Shown: in pieces, positions 8,634 to 16,465 of the stretch | Layout: the number at the start of each line of letters is the position of its first letter | Numbering within the stretch: position 1 is the first letter of the stretch | Translations under genes and position numbers: made by a program | Source: Henriciella algicola | GTDB taxonomy: Bacteria; Pseudomonadota; Alphaproteobacteria; Caulobacterales; Hyphomonadaceae | DNA: 64,000 nucleotides | Direction of reading: 5' to 3' | NCBI RefSeq assembly: GCF_003576245.1 | Contig: NZ_QWGA01000003.1 | Coordinates: forward strand, 1,116,001-1,180,000 | The notes under the pieces: model-generated | Told to the model about the DNA's origin: nothing | The model's database searches: none | What the model saw: only the letters and a program-made list of their open reading frames with translations

Positions 8634-8980
8634 CAGCCCGCCCCCGCCGTGAACCGCCACGTGACCAGTACCGCAAGGAAAAGCACCGCCGTCACTGCCG
8701 TCGCCAGGCGTGCAATCTTGATGTGACGGATCGCCGCCGGATACTCGGTGCGCAGCCAGGTCGCGGCCTCACCGACGGCGTCGCCCGCGTCCAGCTTGTC
8801 GGTCCCTGCTACCGCGTGCACGACGGCAAAGCGCGCCGTGCCGTCGACCAGCTCACTGAACTTTGCCTGCGCGGCCCGGCGCAGAACCAGCCCCGCCATC
8901 ACCCGCATCTGCACCGCCAGCGCAAACAGGAAGGCGACCAGCACACCCGCAATGAAAAAGCCCAGCGTCGCGCCGCTCAT
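8633..8980 (-). CDS. Hypothetical membrane protein with two helices
   Basis: A 115-residue protein with an N-terminal hydrophobic helix (residues 4-27), a soluble middle of about 60 residues and a C-terminal helix (89-108), with no family recognised. It lies 7 nt downstream of the isoaspartyl peptidase gene and overlaps the next gene by one base, so the three probably form one transcript. Confidence 0.65.
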   Translation of the reverse strand: MSGATLGFFIAGVLVAFLFALAVQMRVMAGLVLRRAAQAKFSELVDGTARFAVVHAVAGTDKLDAGDAVGEAATWLRTEYPAAIRHIKIARLATAVTAVLFLAVLVTWRFTAGAG

Positions 8981-8987
8981 GCTCTGC

Positions 8988-9860
8988 TCACCTCATCGTC
9001 GCGACGTCAAAGCGGCCCGCGCTTGTCACGACACCGCGCTTCATCGTCTCGGCGTTGAACACCACTTCGACATGGCCCAGCACGTCGACGCAGATCATGC
9101 CGCCATCCCCGCCAAGCAGGGTCAGGTCTTCCAGTGAGCCCTCCGCCGCCTCGCGCAGGCCCTGCTTGCCATAGCGCACGCGAGAGCTGACATCGGCTGC
9201 CGCATTGGTGCGCAGGAAATACTCGCCCTGGCCCGTACAGCAGACAGCGACCCGCTCATCTGCCCATAGGCCTGCGCCAATAATCGGCGTATCGCCCACC
9301 CGGCCCGGCGTCTTGCCAAGCAGGCCGCCCGTAGATGTCGCCGCCGCAAGCCGCCCATCGGTATCGAGCGCAATCGCGCCGACCGTGCCGTGCGCCAGCT
9401 CACCCTTCTTCACGGGCCGCGTCACCGCAGGCTTGTAATAATTCTTCGGGCTGTGGACTTTTTCCAGCTTGTGCTCGCGCGCAATCATCGCCGCGCCCTT
9501 GCCGACGATCAGCACGTGCGGCGTCTTTTCCATGACGAGGCGCGCCGCCGTGACCGGTGACTTGTACCCGCGCAGCGACGCCACAGCGCCTGCATTGCGC
9601 GAACGCCCGTCCATGATGGCAGCGTCCAGTTCCCACTGGCCGATCGCATTGGGGGAAGAGCCACGCCCGGCAATGTGATGCCCGCACTCTTCCAGTGCGA
9701 TGACCAGCGAATGCACCACATCCAGCGCCTTGTCGCCGCGCGCCAGGCGCGCTTCGCCCTCGCGCAGCAGTTCGGCCATATGCGTCTCTGCCGCCGCATG
9801 GTCACGCTTTCTCAGCGGACCGGCTCCACCATGAAGGGCCAGCGCCCAGCTTTTCGCCAT
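8988..9860 (-). CDS. Isoaspartyl peptidase / plant-type L-asparaginase
   Basis: A 290-residue Ntn-hydrolase. It begins with the family block ALHGGAGP and carries HGTVGAIALD, in which Thr159 is the expected nucleophile released by autocleavage after Gly158. GRVGDTPIIGAGLWAD and CTGQGEYF line the product site. It should cleave isoaspartyl dipeptides and asparagine in the cytoplasm; no signal peptide is visible. It diverges from the quinone oxidoreductase gene at 9997. Confidence 0.9.
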   Translation of the reverse strand: MAKSWALALHGGAGPLRKRDHAAAETHMAELLREGEARLARGDKALDVVHSLVIALEECGHHIAGRGSSPNAIGQWELDAAIMDGRSRNAGAVASLRGYKSPVTAARLVMEKTPHVLIVGKGAAMIAREHKLEKVHSPKNYYKPAVTRPVKKGELAHGTVGAIALDTDGRLAAATSTGGLLGKTPGRVGDTPIIGAGLWADERVAVCCTGQGEYFLRTNAAADVSSRVRYGKQGLREAAEGSLEDLTLLGGDGGMICVDVLGHVEVVFNAETMKRGVVTSAGRFDVATMR

Positions 9861-9996
9861 CGTTTCAATGCTCCAGCTACGAGGTGTTTTTTCCTCGCGT
9901 CATGCTTCACAGCGCGCGGTGCCATGGATAGGTTCGGCCCGTCAATTACAAGTCCCACAAGACACTGCCAAGTGCTACAGCAAGAGGAATACGCCC

Positions 9997-10989
9997 ATGA
10001 AAGCCCTACTCTCCAAGACCGCCGGTGGCCCCGACGCCCTCGTCCTTGAGGATGTGCCATCGCCAGAACCGGGCAAGGGCGAGGTCGTGATCGACGTCAA
10101 AGCCGTTGGCGTGAACTATCCAGACGTCCTCATCATCCAGGATATGTACCAGTTCAAGCCAGAGCGCCCCTTCTCTCCGGGCGGTGAGCTTTCGGGCATC
10201 GTGAAGGCCGTCGGCGAAGGCGTGACCAAGGTAAAGGTTGGCGACCGCGTCATGGGCTCCATCGGCTGGGGCGGCATGGCCGAAGAAGCCAAGGTCGACG
10301 AAGGCCGCGTGCGTCCTTTCCCGGACTCCATGTCCTTTGAAGAGGCCGCCGCCCTCCTGATGACCTACGGCACCTCCTATTACGCGCTGAAAGATCGCGG
10401 CAACTGCAAGCCCGGCGAAACCCTGCTCGTTCTCGGCGCCGCTGGCGGTGTCGGCCTCGCTGCCGTCGAACTTGGCGCGGCCATGGGCATGGAAGTCATC
10501 GCCGCCGCGTCCAGCCAGGACAAGGTGGACCTCGCCCTTGAAAAAGGCGCAAAGCACGGCCTCGTCTATGACCGCGGCCCCCTCGACAAGGCCCAGCAGA
10601 AAGCCCTCTCGGACAAGATCAAGGAACTTGGCGGCGGCGGCGTGGACGTCATCTATGACGGCGTCGGCGGCGACTATGCCGAACCATCGCTGCGCGCCAT
10701 GAACTGGGACGGCCGCTTCCTCGTCATCGGCTTCCCGGCCGGCATCCCGAAAATGCCGCTCAACCTCACCCTGCTCAAATCCTGCAACATCATCGGCGTC
10801 TTCTGGGGCGCCGCTGTCGCCCGCGACCCGAAAGCGAACGAGCAGAACATCAAGGAAATCTTCGAGCTCTACGAGACTGGCAAGATCAAGCCGCACGTCT
10901 CCAATACCTACCCCCTCGAAAAAGCCGCCGACGCCATCACCGAACTGATGGAACGCAAGGCCAAGGGCAAAGTCGTCGTGACGATGTAG
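9997..10989 (+). CDS. NADPH:quinone oxidoreductase family protein (MDR)
   Basis: A 330-residue zinc-free medium-chain dehydrogenase. A GroES-like N-terminal domain (VGVNYPDVLIIQDMY, PGGELSGIV, VGDRVMG) is followed by a Rossmann domain with LVLGAAGGVGLAAVELG at about residues 146-162. No structural zinc cysteines are present. The ATG at 9997 has an AGAGGA element 10 nt upstream; the longer frame from 9868 has no comparable signal. The physiological substrate is unknown. A strong intrinsic terminator follows. Confidence 0.88.
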   Translation: MKALLSKTAGGPDALVLEDVPSPEPGKGEVVIDVKAVGVNYPDVLIIQDMYQFKPERPFSPGGELSGIVKAVGEGVTKVKVGDRVMGSIGWGGMAEEAKVDEGRVRPFPDSMSFEEAAALLMTYGTSYYALKDRGNCKPGETLLVLGAAGGVGLAAVELGAAMGMEVIAAASSQDKVDLALEKGAKHGLVYDRGPLDKAQQKALSDKIKELGGGGVDVIYDGVGGDYAEPSLRAMNWDGRFLVIGFPAGIPKMPLNLTLLKSCNIIGVFWGAAVARDPKANEQNIKEIFELYETGKIKPHVSNTYPLEKAADAITELMERKAKGKVVVTM

Positions 10990-11011
10990 GCTCTGAGGCC
11001 ACCCCAAACAC

Positions 11012-11045
11012 AAAAGCCCGGCAGGCCAACTGCCGGGCTTTTTAA
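11012..11045 (+). terminator. Rho-independent terminator
   Basis: A perfect 11-bp GC-rich stem (AAGCCCGGCAG with its complement) and a 5-nt loop are followed by TTTTT, starting 24 nt after the quinone oxidoreductase stop. The A-run on the 5' side could let it also work weakly on the other strand. Confidence 0.9.
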
Positions 11046-11050
11046 TGTAC

Positions 11051-11145
11051 CCCCCCAGACCGCTCACCCCCGCGAAGGCGGGGGTCTCAGCCAATTGAAG
11101 TGGGAGATTGCCTCACAAGATCCCCGCCTTCGCGGGGATGAGCGG
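11051..11145. repeat. REP-like repeat, copy 1
   Basis: A 95-bp unit made of two inverted GC-rich hairpins separated by about 45 nt. The first arm centres on CCCCCGCGAAGGCGGGGG and the second on ATCCCCGCCTTCGCGGGGAT, with CCGCTCA at one end and its complement TGAGCGG at the other. The same unit occurs at 12003 and, with base changes, at 12441. It starts 6 nt after the terminator tract. Confidence 0.85.
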
Positions 11146-11169
11146 ATTGTGGACAGGCAGCGTACGGTC

Positions 11170-11472
11170 TCACGAGAACATTTGTGAAAGAAGCACTCCC
11201 AAAGCGGTCACGATGCAACCCGCAATGAAGCTAATTGCCCGGTCCAGCCATCTTGATCTGGCCGATCGCCTTAGTGCTGCCTCGCTCTGTCTCTAAGCAA
11301 TCTCATTCCGCAATCGCATTCGGTACCCCGAATTCAAATCCCGTGGGCCTAGCATTTCGTCCGTAGAGATGAGTTCAACGACCGGAATGGCTGCTATCGC
11401 ATCTTCGCAATCGCGTTTGACCGACGCTTGGAAGACCGCAACGATTTCCTGTCTCCGTAAGTCGGTAATCAT
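11170..11472 (-). pseudogene. 100-codon frame interrupted by one TAG, C-terminal membrane helix
   Basis: From ATG 11472 the frame reads 59 residues (begins MITDLRRQEIVAVFQ), meets a TAG at 11295-11293, then continues in the same frame for 40 more codons to TGA at 11170. The distal part ends in a basic patch and a convincing hydrophobic helix (AISFIAGCIVTALGVLLSQM). A single change of CAG to TAG would explain the break. No good ribosome-binding site is visible. No family was recognised. It may equally be chance or a short 59-residue gene. Confidence 0.3.
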
Positions 11473-11555
11473 GAGCTGTTCACAATGGAATTCGTGGATG
11501 GGCGAGAAAGCGCTGAGTCAAAATGACTCATCCCCGGTTAATTGTTTTCGTGAGA

Positions 11556-11597
11556 TAGAAAAGTGACCGGGCCAACTTTGCGGGCCGACCCGGTCAC
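11556..11597 (-). terminator. Rho-independent terminator after the small basic gene
   Basis: On the minus strand GTGACCGGG pairs perfectly with CCCGGTCAC around an inner GGCC/GGCC pairing, and TTTTC follows. It starts 23 nt after the stop of the 37-residue gene and would end that transcript. Confidence 0.75.
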
Positions 11598-11620
11598 CAC
11601 CGTAAGTCTAGCAAACTAGA

Positions 11621-11734
11621 CTACTTGCAAGGGGCTGGCTTCGAACGTCGATGCGTTTTTACGCGCACTGGTTTCGGGCCGGGCTTCTTGCCGACACGCA
11701 CTTGGCGCGTCACTTGTTTGCAAGATTTTGGCAT
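11621..11734 (-). CDS. 37-residue highly basic small protein
   Basis: ATG to TAG, 37 residues, beginning MPKSCKQVTRQVRVGKKPGP and ending with HRRSKPAPCK. About sixteen Lys/Arg/His, no acidic residue and two Cys suggest a nucleic-acid-binding or ribosome-associated peptide. A near-perfect AAGGAGG lies 9 nt before the ATG; two other ATGs nearby are less well placed. The stop codon lies in a second short hairpin and a terminator follows. No family is recognised. The upstream 250 nt are strongly structured. Confidence 0.6.
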   Translation of the reverse strand: MPKSCKQVTRQVRVGKKPGPKPVRVKTHRRSKPAPCK

Positions 11735-11770
11735 TCGCCATCACCTCCTTCCTCGGGCAGTGGCCCGCGC

Positions 11771-11797
11771 TTAAAGGCGTGCACGAGCGGAGGTCAT
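11771..11797 (-). CDS. Eight-residue upstream ORF (possible leader peptide)
   Basis: ATG-ACC-TCC-GCT-CGT-GCA-CGC-CTT-TAA encodes MTSARARL. An AGGA element lies 4 nt upstream of its ATG. It sits between the structured RNA candidate and the small basic gene, 36 nt before that gene's start codon. Its place and the two Arg codons allow a translational leader role, but a frame this short can arise by chance. Confidence 0.3.
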   Translation of the reverse strand: MTSARARL

Positions 11798-11828
11798 TTG
11801 ATCCTGCGCTGCTATTGGGCCCGATTCG

Positions 11829-11979
11829 AAAGGGAAATTGGAGTCCCTTTGTGGATTAGCGCCCAATGGCGGGACCCCGCCATTAGGCCATAGCCAGCCA
11901 AAGCCCGTTCTGGTTCAGGCGGTCAAGGCTGCCGAAGGCACGGCGTCAGCCGCTCGGCCTTGAGGGCCTGAAACGGGGC
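11829..11979 (-). ncRNA. Structured RNA candidate (leader or small RNA)
   Basis: Three independent folded elements. The main one (11903-11979) has nested helices with symmetric internal loops: GCCCGTT with a bulged partner at 11972-11979; TTCAGGC 11914-11920 with GCCTGAA 11966-11972; TCAAGGC 11923-11929 with GCCTTGA 11957-11963. The last closes two small hairpins, TGCC-GAA-GGCA and CGGC-GTCA-GCCG. Then come a perfect 9-bp hairpin (11865-11884) and a 7-bp hairpin (11829-11850). The strand is inferred from the small gene downstream. It does not match tmRNA, RNase P or SRP RNA motifs that I could check by eye. Confidence 0.5.
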
Positions 11980-12002
11980 GGGCACCTACTAAGTTCGAGA
12001 CA

Positions 12003-12098
12003 CCCCCCAGACCGCTCACCCCCGCGAAGGCGGGGGTCTCAGCCAGTTAAAGTGCGGAGATTGCCTCACAAGATCCCCGCCTTCGCGGGGATGAGCGG
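12003..12098. repeat. REP-like repeat, copy 2
   Basis: Nearly identical to copy 1 over 96 bp, with both GC-rich hairpin arms and the CCGCTCA/TGAGCGG ends, differing at a few bases in the spacer. It ends 11 nt before the stop side of the GIY-YIG gene. Confidence 0.85.
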
Positions 12099-12108
12099 CT
12101 GTCTCCAT

Positions 12109-12393
12109 TCACATGAGCGCATCAGCAAGGTCACGCCAATCCGGGTTGGCCTCTTCAATCAGCCGGATCTTCCAGGCGCGTTCCCATTTCTTAATGCGGC
12201 GCTCTCGCTCAAAAGCAGACTCGCGCGTCTCGTGGACCTCCACCCAGACCAACATTTCGCAATTATACTTTGCCGTAAAACCGCCAATCACATGCTCGCG
12301 ATGCTCCCACGCGCGCCGGTTTATGTCGTCCGTCATCCCTGTGTAGAGGACGCCGTGCGGCTTATTGGTCATAATGTAGACGTAGAAGGCCAT
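12109..12393 (-). CDS. GIY-YIG domain protein (UPF0213-like)
   Basis: A 94-residue single-domain GIY-YIG protein. FYVYIMTN and VLYTGMTDDINRR supply the GIY and YIG equivalents with the following Arg. HREHVIGGFTAKYNCEMLVWVE and SAFERERRIKKWERAWKIRLIEE complete the fold, including the conserved Glu region. Stand-alone members are presumed nucleases but have no settled role. Its coding sequence is tightly framed by REP-like copies on both sides (10 nt and 47 nt away). Confidence 0.88.
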   Translation of the reverse strand: MAFYVYIMTNKPHGVLYTGMTDDINRRAWEHREHVIGGFTAKYNCEMLVWVEVHETRESAFERERRIKKWERAWKIRLIEEANPDWRDLADALM

Positions 12394-12440
12394 GACGTCT
12401 GGTTACGTCCTCTTCTTAAAACCCGCCGTAACTTTCGTAT

Positions 12441-12527
12441 CCGCTCATCCCCGCGCAGGCGGGGATCTCAGCCAATTAAAGTGCAGAGACAGCCTCATGC
12501 GATCCCCGCCTGCGCGGGGATGAGCGG
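12441..12527. repeat. REP-like repeat, copy 3 (diverged)
   Basis: An 87-bp unit with the same plan as copies 1 and 2. Both hairpin cores carry paired changes (CCGCGCAGGCGGGG and CCCCGCCTGCGCGGGG instead of the CGAAG/CTTCG versions), so arm complementarity is kept while sequence differs. It lies upstream of the GIY-YIG start. Between it and the gene at 12663 are about 135 nt with a 14-bp palindrome, TTTCCGACCGGAAA, at 12603-12616. Confidence 0.85.
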
Positions 12528-12662
12528 ACCTCAGAGCAACCTCACCACCACCCCAAAAAACCCAAAACAGTACGCCCCGTACAAACGCACAATCATGGTT
12601 AATTTCCGACCGGAAACAATTTTCCCGTCCGCATATCTCGTGGGTACGGCTATCCTTAATGC

Positions 12663-13340
12663 ATGTCCCCCAACCCGCCCCAGCTGGATCAGACCCTGCA
12701 GCGCCTCTGGCAGCATCTTGCCAGACTGGCAGCCTACCTCCTGATCCTGGTCGAGCAGTCGGGGCCAGGCGCACACCCAAGCTGGATTCGCCCATCACTA
12801 TTGGCAGCAGAGGCACTCACCCGCCGTCTCCTCATGCTGGAGGTACGCGCCCTCGGCCCGCTGCGCCCACACCCCGCGCGTGCCGCCCCTTCAAACCAAA
12901 CCACACGCCTCGCCACCGCCTGCCCAACCCCCTCAAAGCGCGGTTTCCAGCTCACCGAGCCTATCGCGTCCCTGCGCGCAGGTTTCTGGATCGAGGGTCA
13001 GAAGAAAGGCCACTTCGGACCACGTCCGCAGCCCCGAATCCTAGAAATTCTGGACGCCCATTTACCAAAATCCGAGCCAGATAAAACGACACGTTCCAAT
13101 AAAGTGGCCGAGCGGTTACACGCCCTTCTCGCCATCATTGACGACACGGCCGCCGCCACAAGGCGCCTTGCCCGCAGGATGGCCCCGCAGGCCGGCGAGA
13201 CTGCCCTCATCCGGAAACGATCACCGCTCCGCGCCGGTCACCCGCCCGGCGCAAGGTCGGCCCAAGTGCCCGACTGGCTGCGCGACGGCCTCGCTGTCGT
13301 CACCGTCGAACTTCGCGCCCCGCCGCCGCTTCAATCCTGA
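12663..13340 (+). CDS. Conserved-looking hypothetical protein
   Basis: A 225-residue protein with no recognised domain. An amphipathic helical N-terminal half (PPQLDQTLQRLWQHLARLAAYLL, then LLAAEALTRRLLMLEVRAL) is followed by a proline/arginine-rich linker and a second helical block (KVAERLHALLAIIDDTAAATRRLARRM). It is Arg- and Ala-rich with no membrane helix. The ATG at 12663 overlaps another ATG at 12659 in a different frame; the 12663 frame is longer and more helix-like. It is convergent with sdhB. Confidence 0.55.
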   Translation: MSPNPPQLDQTLQRLWQHLARLAAYLLILVEQSGPGAHPSWIRPSLLAAEALTRRLLMLEVRALGPLRPHPARAAPSNQTTRLATACPTPSKRGFQLTEPIASLRAGFWIEGQKKGHFGPRPQPRILEILDAHLPKSEPDKTTRSNKVAERLHALLAIIDDTAAATRRLARRMAPQAGETALIRKRSPLRAGHPPGARSAQVPDWLRDGLAVVTVELRAPPPLQS

Positions 13341-13387
13341 AAGCCTACCCGCACCCGCATCGTGCGGGCGCACGCATGGGCCCAAAC

Positions 13388-13424
13388 GAAAACGGCCCGC
13401 ACCTTGTAAAGGCACGGGCCGTCA
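13388..13424 (-). terminator. Terminator of the sdh operon
   Basis: On the minus strand a stem of ACGGCCCG with CGGGCCGT, extended inward by GCC/GGT-type pairs, is followed by TTTTCG, starting about 24 nt after the sdhB stop. This fits an intrinsic terminator for sdhCDAB. Confidence 0.75.
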
Positions 13425-13447
13425 TCTGATCTTCTGGAAAAGTGGTC

Positions 13448-14230
13448 TTAAGCGACGCGCTCAACCATCATGTGCTTGATCTTTGCGATCGCCTTGGCCG
13501 GATTGAGGCCTTTCGGGCAGACCTGCGCACAGTTCATGATGGTGTGGCATCGATAGAGCTTGAACGGGTCTTCAAGGTCATCGAGGCGCTCACCGGTGGC
13601 TTCGTCGCGGCTGTCGATCAGCCAGCGATAGGCCTGAAGCAATGCGGCAGGGCCGAGATACTTGTCGCCATTCCACCAATAGGACGGGCAGGAGGTCGAG
13701 CAGCAGGCGCAGAGAATGCACTCATAGAGGCCGTTCAGCTCATTGCGCTGTTCTTCCGACTGCTTCCACTCTTTCTCAGGCTCCGGCGTATCGGTCTTAA
13801 GGAAGGGCTGCACATAGGCGTGCTGGGCGTAGAAGTTCGTCAGGTCCGGCACGAGGTCCTTGACCACTGGCAGGTGCGGCAGCGGCGCGATCGTGATGGT
13901 CGATCCGGCAACCTCGTCCCAGCCCTTGGTACAGGCGATCGTATTGTGGCCGCCAATGTTCATCGAACAGGAGCCGCAGACGCCTTCCCGGCACGACCGG
14001 CGGAAGGCCAAAGTCGGGTCGACATTGTTCTTGATCCAGATCAGGACGTCGAGAACCATCGGACCGCAGCGGTCCATGTCCACATGATAGGTGTCCCAGC
14101 GCGGATTGCCGCCCTCTTCAGGAGAGTAGCGATAGATTTTGAACGCCTTGGTGGTCTTGGCGCCATCCGGCTTTGGCCATTCCTTGCCCTTTTTGGGCGC
14201 AGAGCCTTTGGGTAGTGTCAGTTGAACCAT
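13448..14230 (-). CDS. sdhB: Succinate dehydrogenase iron-sulfur subunit
   Basis: A 260-residue peripheral subunit passing electrons from SdhA to quinone. All three clusters are covered: [15 protein letters not shown] for [2Fe-2S], [17 protein letters not shown] and [17 protein letters not shown] for [4Fe-4S] and [3Fe-4S]. The length is normal for alphaproteobacteria. It is the last gene of sdhCDAB, 9 nt after sdhA, and is followed by a terminator. Confidence 0.97.
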   Translation of the reverse strand: MVQLTLPKGSAPKKGKEWPKPDGAKTTKAFKIYRYSPEEGGNPRWDTYHVDMDRCGPMVLDVLIWIKNNVDPTLAFRRSCREGVCGSCSMNIGGHNTIACTKGWDEVAGSTITIAPLPHLPVVKDLVPDLTNFYAQHAYVQPFLKTDTPEPEKEWKQSEEQRNELNGLYECILCACCSTSCPSYWWNGDKYLGPAALLQAYRWLIDSRDEATGERLDDLEDPFKLYRCHTIMNCAQVCPKGLNPAKAIAKIKHMMVERVA

Positions 14231-14239
14231 ATCGCTCCC

Positions 14240-16030
14240 CTAGTACACACGCGCCTTCGGCTTGATGTACTCAATGTCGTTGGACATCGTGAACTCATGC
14301 ACGGGGCGGTAGTCGATTGTCACCTTGCCGGCCTCGTCGACCCAGGCAAGCGTGTGCTTCATCCATTCTGCATCGTCGCGGTCTGCAAAGTCCTCGCGGG
14401 CATGGGCGCCGCGGCTTTCCTTGCGGTTGGCGGCTGAGTTCACCGTCACCGCGGCCTGCGCGATGAGGTTGTCGAACTCCAGCGCCTCGACAAGATCGGT
14501 ATTCCAGATCAGGCCGCGATCCTTCACATCCATGCCGCCGACGCGGCTATAAATGCTGTCGATCTTCTCGACGCCTTCATCAAGGACCTCACCGGTGCGG
14601 AAGACGGCGCAATTGGTCTGCATCGCCTTCTGCATGTCCATGCGCAGCTGCGCGACAGGCTGGTCGCCCTTCGCATTGCGCACGCGGTCAAAGCGGGCAA
14701 GGTGGCTGTCGGTCTGGCTGTCGCGGATCTCAGGCTGGCTTGCGCCCGCTTCCAGCGTCGCGCCGCAGCGAAGACCTGCCGCGCGGCCGAAGACCACAAG
14801 GTCGATCAGCGAGTTGGAGCCAAGGCGGTTTGCGCCGTGGACGGACACACAGGCCGCTTCACCAACGGCCATCAGGCCTTGGACGACGCTATCCGGGTCG
14901 CCGCCCTTCTTGGTGAGAACTTCGCCGTGATAGTTCGTCGGGATGCCGCCCATATTGTAGTGGACTGTCGGAAGGACCGGGATCGGCTCTTTCGTGACGT
15001 CGACGCCAGAGAAGACTTTCGCGGTTTCCGAAATGCCCGGCAGGCGCTCTGCCAGCGTTTCTGGCGGCAGGTGTTCGAGGTGAAGGTGGATATGGTCCTT
15101 GCCCTCACCGACGCCGCGGCCTTCGCGGATCTCCACGGTCATGGCGCGCGCCACGACATCGCGGGAGGCAAGGTCCTTCACGCGCGGCGCGTACCGCTCC
15201 ATGAAGCGCTCGCCGTCAGAATTGGTCAGATAGCCGCCTTCACCGCGTGCTCCCTCAGTAATGAGACAGCCTGCGCCGTAAATGCCGGTCGGGTGGAACT
15301 GGATGAACTCCATGTCCTGCAGCGGCAGGCCAGCGCGGAGCACCATGGCATTGCCATCGCCCGTACAGGTGTGAGCCGAGGTACAGGAGAAGAAGGCGCG
15401 GCCATAACCGCCGGTCGCGAGGATCGTCTTCTGCGCGCGGAAGCGGTGCAGCGTGCCATCATCGAGCTTCCATGCGGTCACACCGCGGCAGGCACCTTCC
15501 TCATCCATGATGAGGTCGAGCGCGAAATACTCGATGAAGAACTCGGTCTCTTCCTTGACGCACTGGCCGTAAAGCGTGTGCAGCATGGCGTGACCGGTAC
15601 GGTCAGCGGCAGCACAGGTGCGCTGGACCGGAGGGCCTTCGCCATATTCGGTGGTGTGGCCACCGAACGGGCGCTGATAGATCTTGCCCTGCTCGTTGCG
15701 CGAGAATGGCATGCCCCAGTGCTCAAGCTCATAAACCGCCTTTGGCGCCTCACGGCAAAGATATTCGATGGAGTCCTGGTCGCCGAGCCAGTCGGAGCCC
15801 TTGACCGTATCGTACATGTGCCAGCGCCAGTCATCCGGGCCCATATTGCCCAGCGATGCGGCGATGCCGCCTTGCGCGGCGACCGTGTGCGAGCGGGTCG
15901 GGAAGACCTTGGTGATACATGCCGTTTTCAGACCCGCCTGCGCCGCGCCAAGGGCAGCGCGAAGGCCTGAACCGCCGGCGCCAACGACGACGACGTCATA
16001 GGTGTGATCGACAAACTTGTAGTCAGACAT
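14240..16030 (-). CDS. sdhA: Succinate dehydrogenase flavoprotein subunit
   Basis: A 596-residue flavoprotein oxidising succinate to fumarate. The FAD-binding [17 protein letters not shown] is near residue 14. [16 protein letters not shown] holds the His for covalent FAD, the catalytic-arginine region lies after FHPTGIYG, and the C-terminus is [12 protein letters not shown]. It is in complex II with SdhBCD, 33 nt after sdhD. Confidence 0.98.
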   Translation of the reverse strand: MSDYKFVDHTYDVVVVGAGGSGLRAALGAAQAGLKTACITKVFPTRSHTVAAQGGIAASLGNMGPDDWRWHMYDTVKGSDWLGDQDSIEYLCREAPKAVYELEHWGMPFSRNEQGKIYQRPFGGHTTEYGEGPPVQRTCAAADRTGHAMLHTLYGQCVKEETEFFIEYFALDLIMDEEGACRGVTAWKLDDGTLHRFRAQKTILATGGYGRAFFSCTSAHTCTGDGNAMVLRAGLPLQDMEFIQFHPTGIYGAGCLITEGARGEGGYLTNSDGERFMERYAPRVKDLASRDVVARAMTVEIREGRGVGEGKDHIHLHLEHLPPETLAERLPGISETAKVFSGVDVTKEPIPVLPTVHYNMGGIPTNYHGEVLTKKGGDPDSVVQGLMAVGEAACVSVHGANRLGSNSLIDLVVFGRAAGLRCGATLEAGASQPEIRDSQTDSHLARFDRVRNAKGDQPVAQLRMDMQKAMQTNCAVFRTGEVLDEGVEKIDSIYSRVGGMDVKDRGLIWNTDLVEALEFDNLIAQAAVTVNSAANRKESRGAHAREDFADRDDAEWMKHTLAWVDEAGKVTIDYRPVHEFTMSNDIEYIKPKARVY

Positions 16031-16063
16031 GGTGACGTTTTCCTTCCGGTGGCGGTACGGCTT

Positions 16064-16456
16064 CTAGAGCCCCGCCGAAATCCAGACTTTGAGAACAGAA
16101 AGGGCGGTGGCCGTGAAAAGTCCTACGCAAGCGAATGTGTTGAGGATCAGGAGACCCTGCTTCATGCCTGCCTTTTGAATGTAGTCCTCGATGACCACCT
16201 GCATACCGAGGCGCATGTGGTAGAACGCCGCGCCGAGTGTAAGAATCATCAGGATGGCATTCCACGGCTGGGCCAGCCAGGCGGTTGCGCCATCATAGCC
16301 GCCGCGGCTTGCCGCGATGACGGCATAAAGAAACCACGGGATGAGAAAGAGAAGCGCAATCGCCGAGACGCGCTGCTTGATGTGGTGGCCTGTGCCGGAC
16401 TTGGCAGAGCCAAGACCACGGGCGGAAGCGGTAGGTGTCTTGAAATTCGTGCTCAT
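16064..16456 (-). CDS. sdhD: Succinate dehydrogenase membrane anchor subunit D
   Basis: A 130-residue protein with three membrane helices. GTGHHIKQRVSAIALL precedes the first and AAFYHMRLGMQVVIEDY carries the conserved His and following Asp-Tyr typical of the heme/quinone side of SdhD. It sits between sdhC and sdhA. Confidence 0.93.
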   Translation of the reverse strand: MSTNFKTPTASARGLGSAKSGTGHHIKQRVSAIALLFLIPWFLYAVIAASRGGYDGATAWLAQPWNAILMILTLGAAFYHMRLGMQVVIEDYIQKAGMKQGLLILNTFACVGLFTATALSVLKVWISAGL

Positions 16457-16465
16457 GCCCGCCCC

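Noticed and set aside
10006-11094. Minus-strand frame of 362 codons opposite the quinone oxidoreductase
   Set aside because: It crosses the terminator and a REP copy and has no domain; the plus-strand gene is certain.
11369-11893. Two plus-strand frames (65 and 80 codons) in the gene-poor stretch
   Set aside because: No ribosome-binding sites or composition signal; they cross hairpins that make sense on the minus strand.
11881-12002. tmRNA, RNase P or SRP RNA for the structured stretch
   Set aside because: No tag-peptide frame, no RNase P core motifs and no SRP tetraloop motif were seen on either strand.
11051-12527. CRISPR array
   Set aside because: Only three copies at irregular distances of hundreds of bases, with genes between; not repeat-spacer structure.
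12531-12596. 21-residue hydrophobic minus-strand peptide (MIVRLYGAYCFGFFGVVV...)
   Set aside because: No ribosome-binding site before its ATG, and it ends only 4 nt from REP copy 3. Too little support to list as a gene.
12659-13084. Alternative frame (141 codons) over the hypothetical gene at 12663
   Set aside because: Shorter and Pro/Arg-rich without helix pattern; the 12663 frame is longer and more protein-like.
14702-15970. Plus-strand frame of 422 codons opposite sdhA
   Set aside because: Entirely antisense to a certain gene and without recognisable domains.
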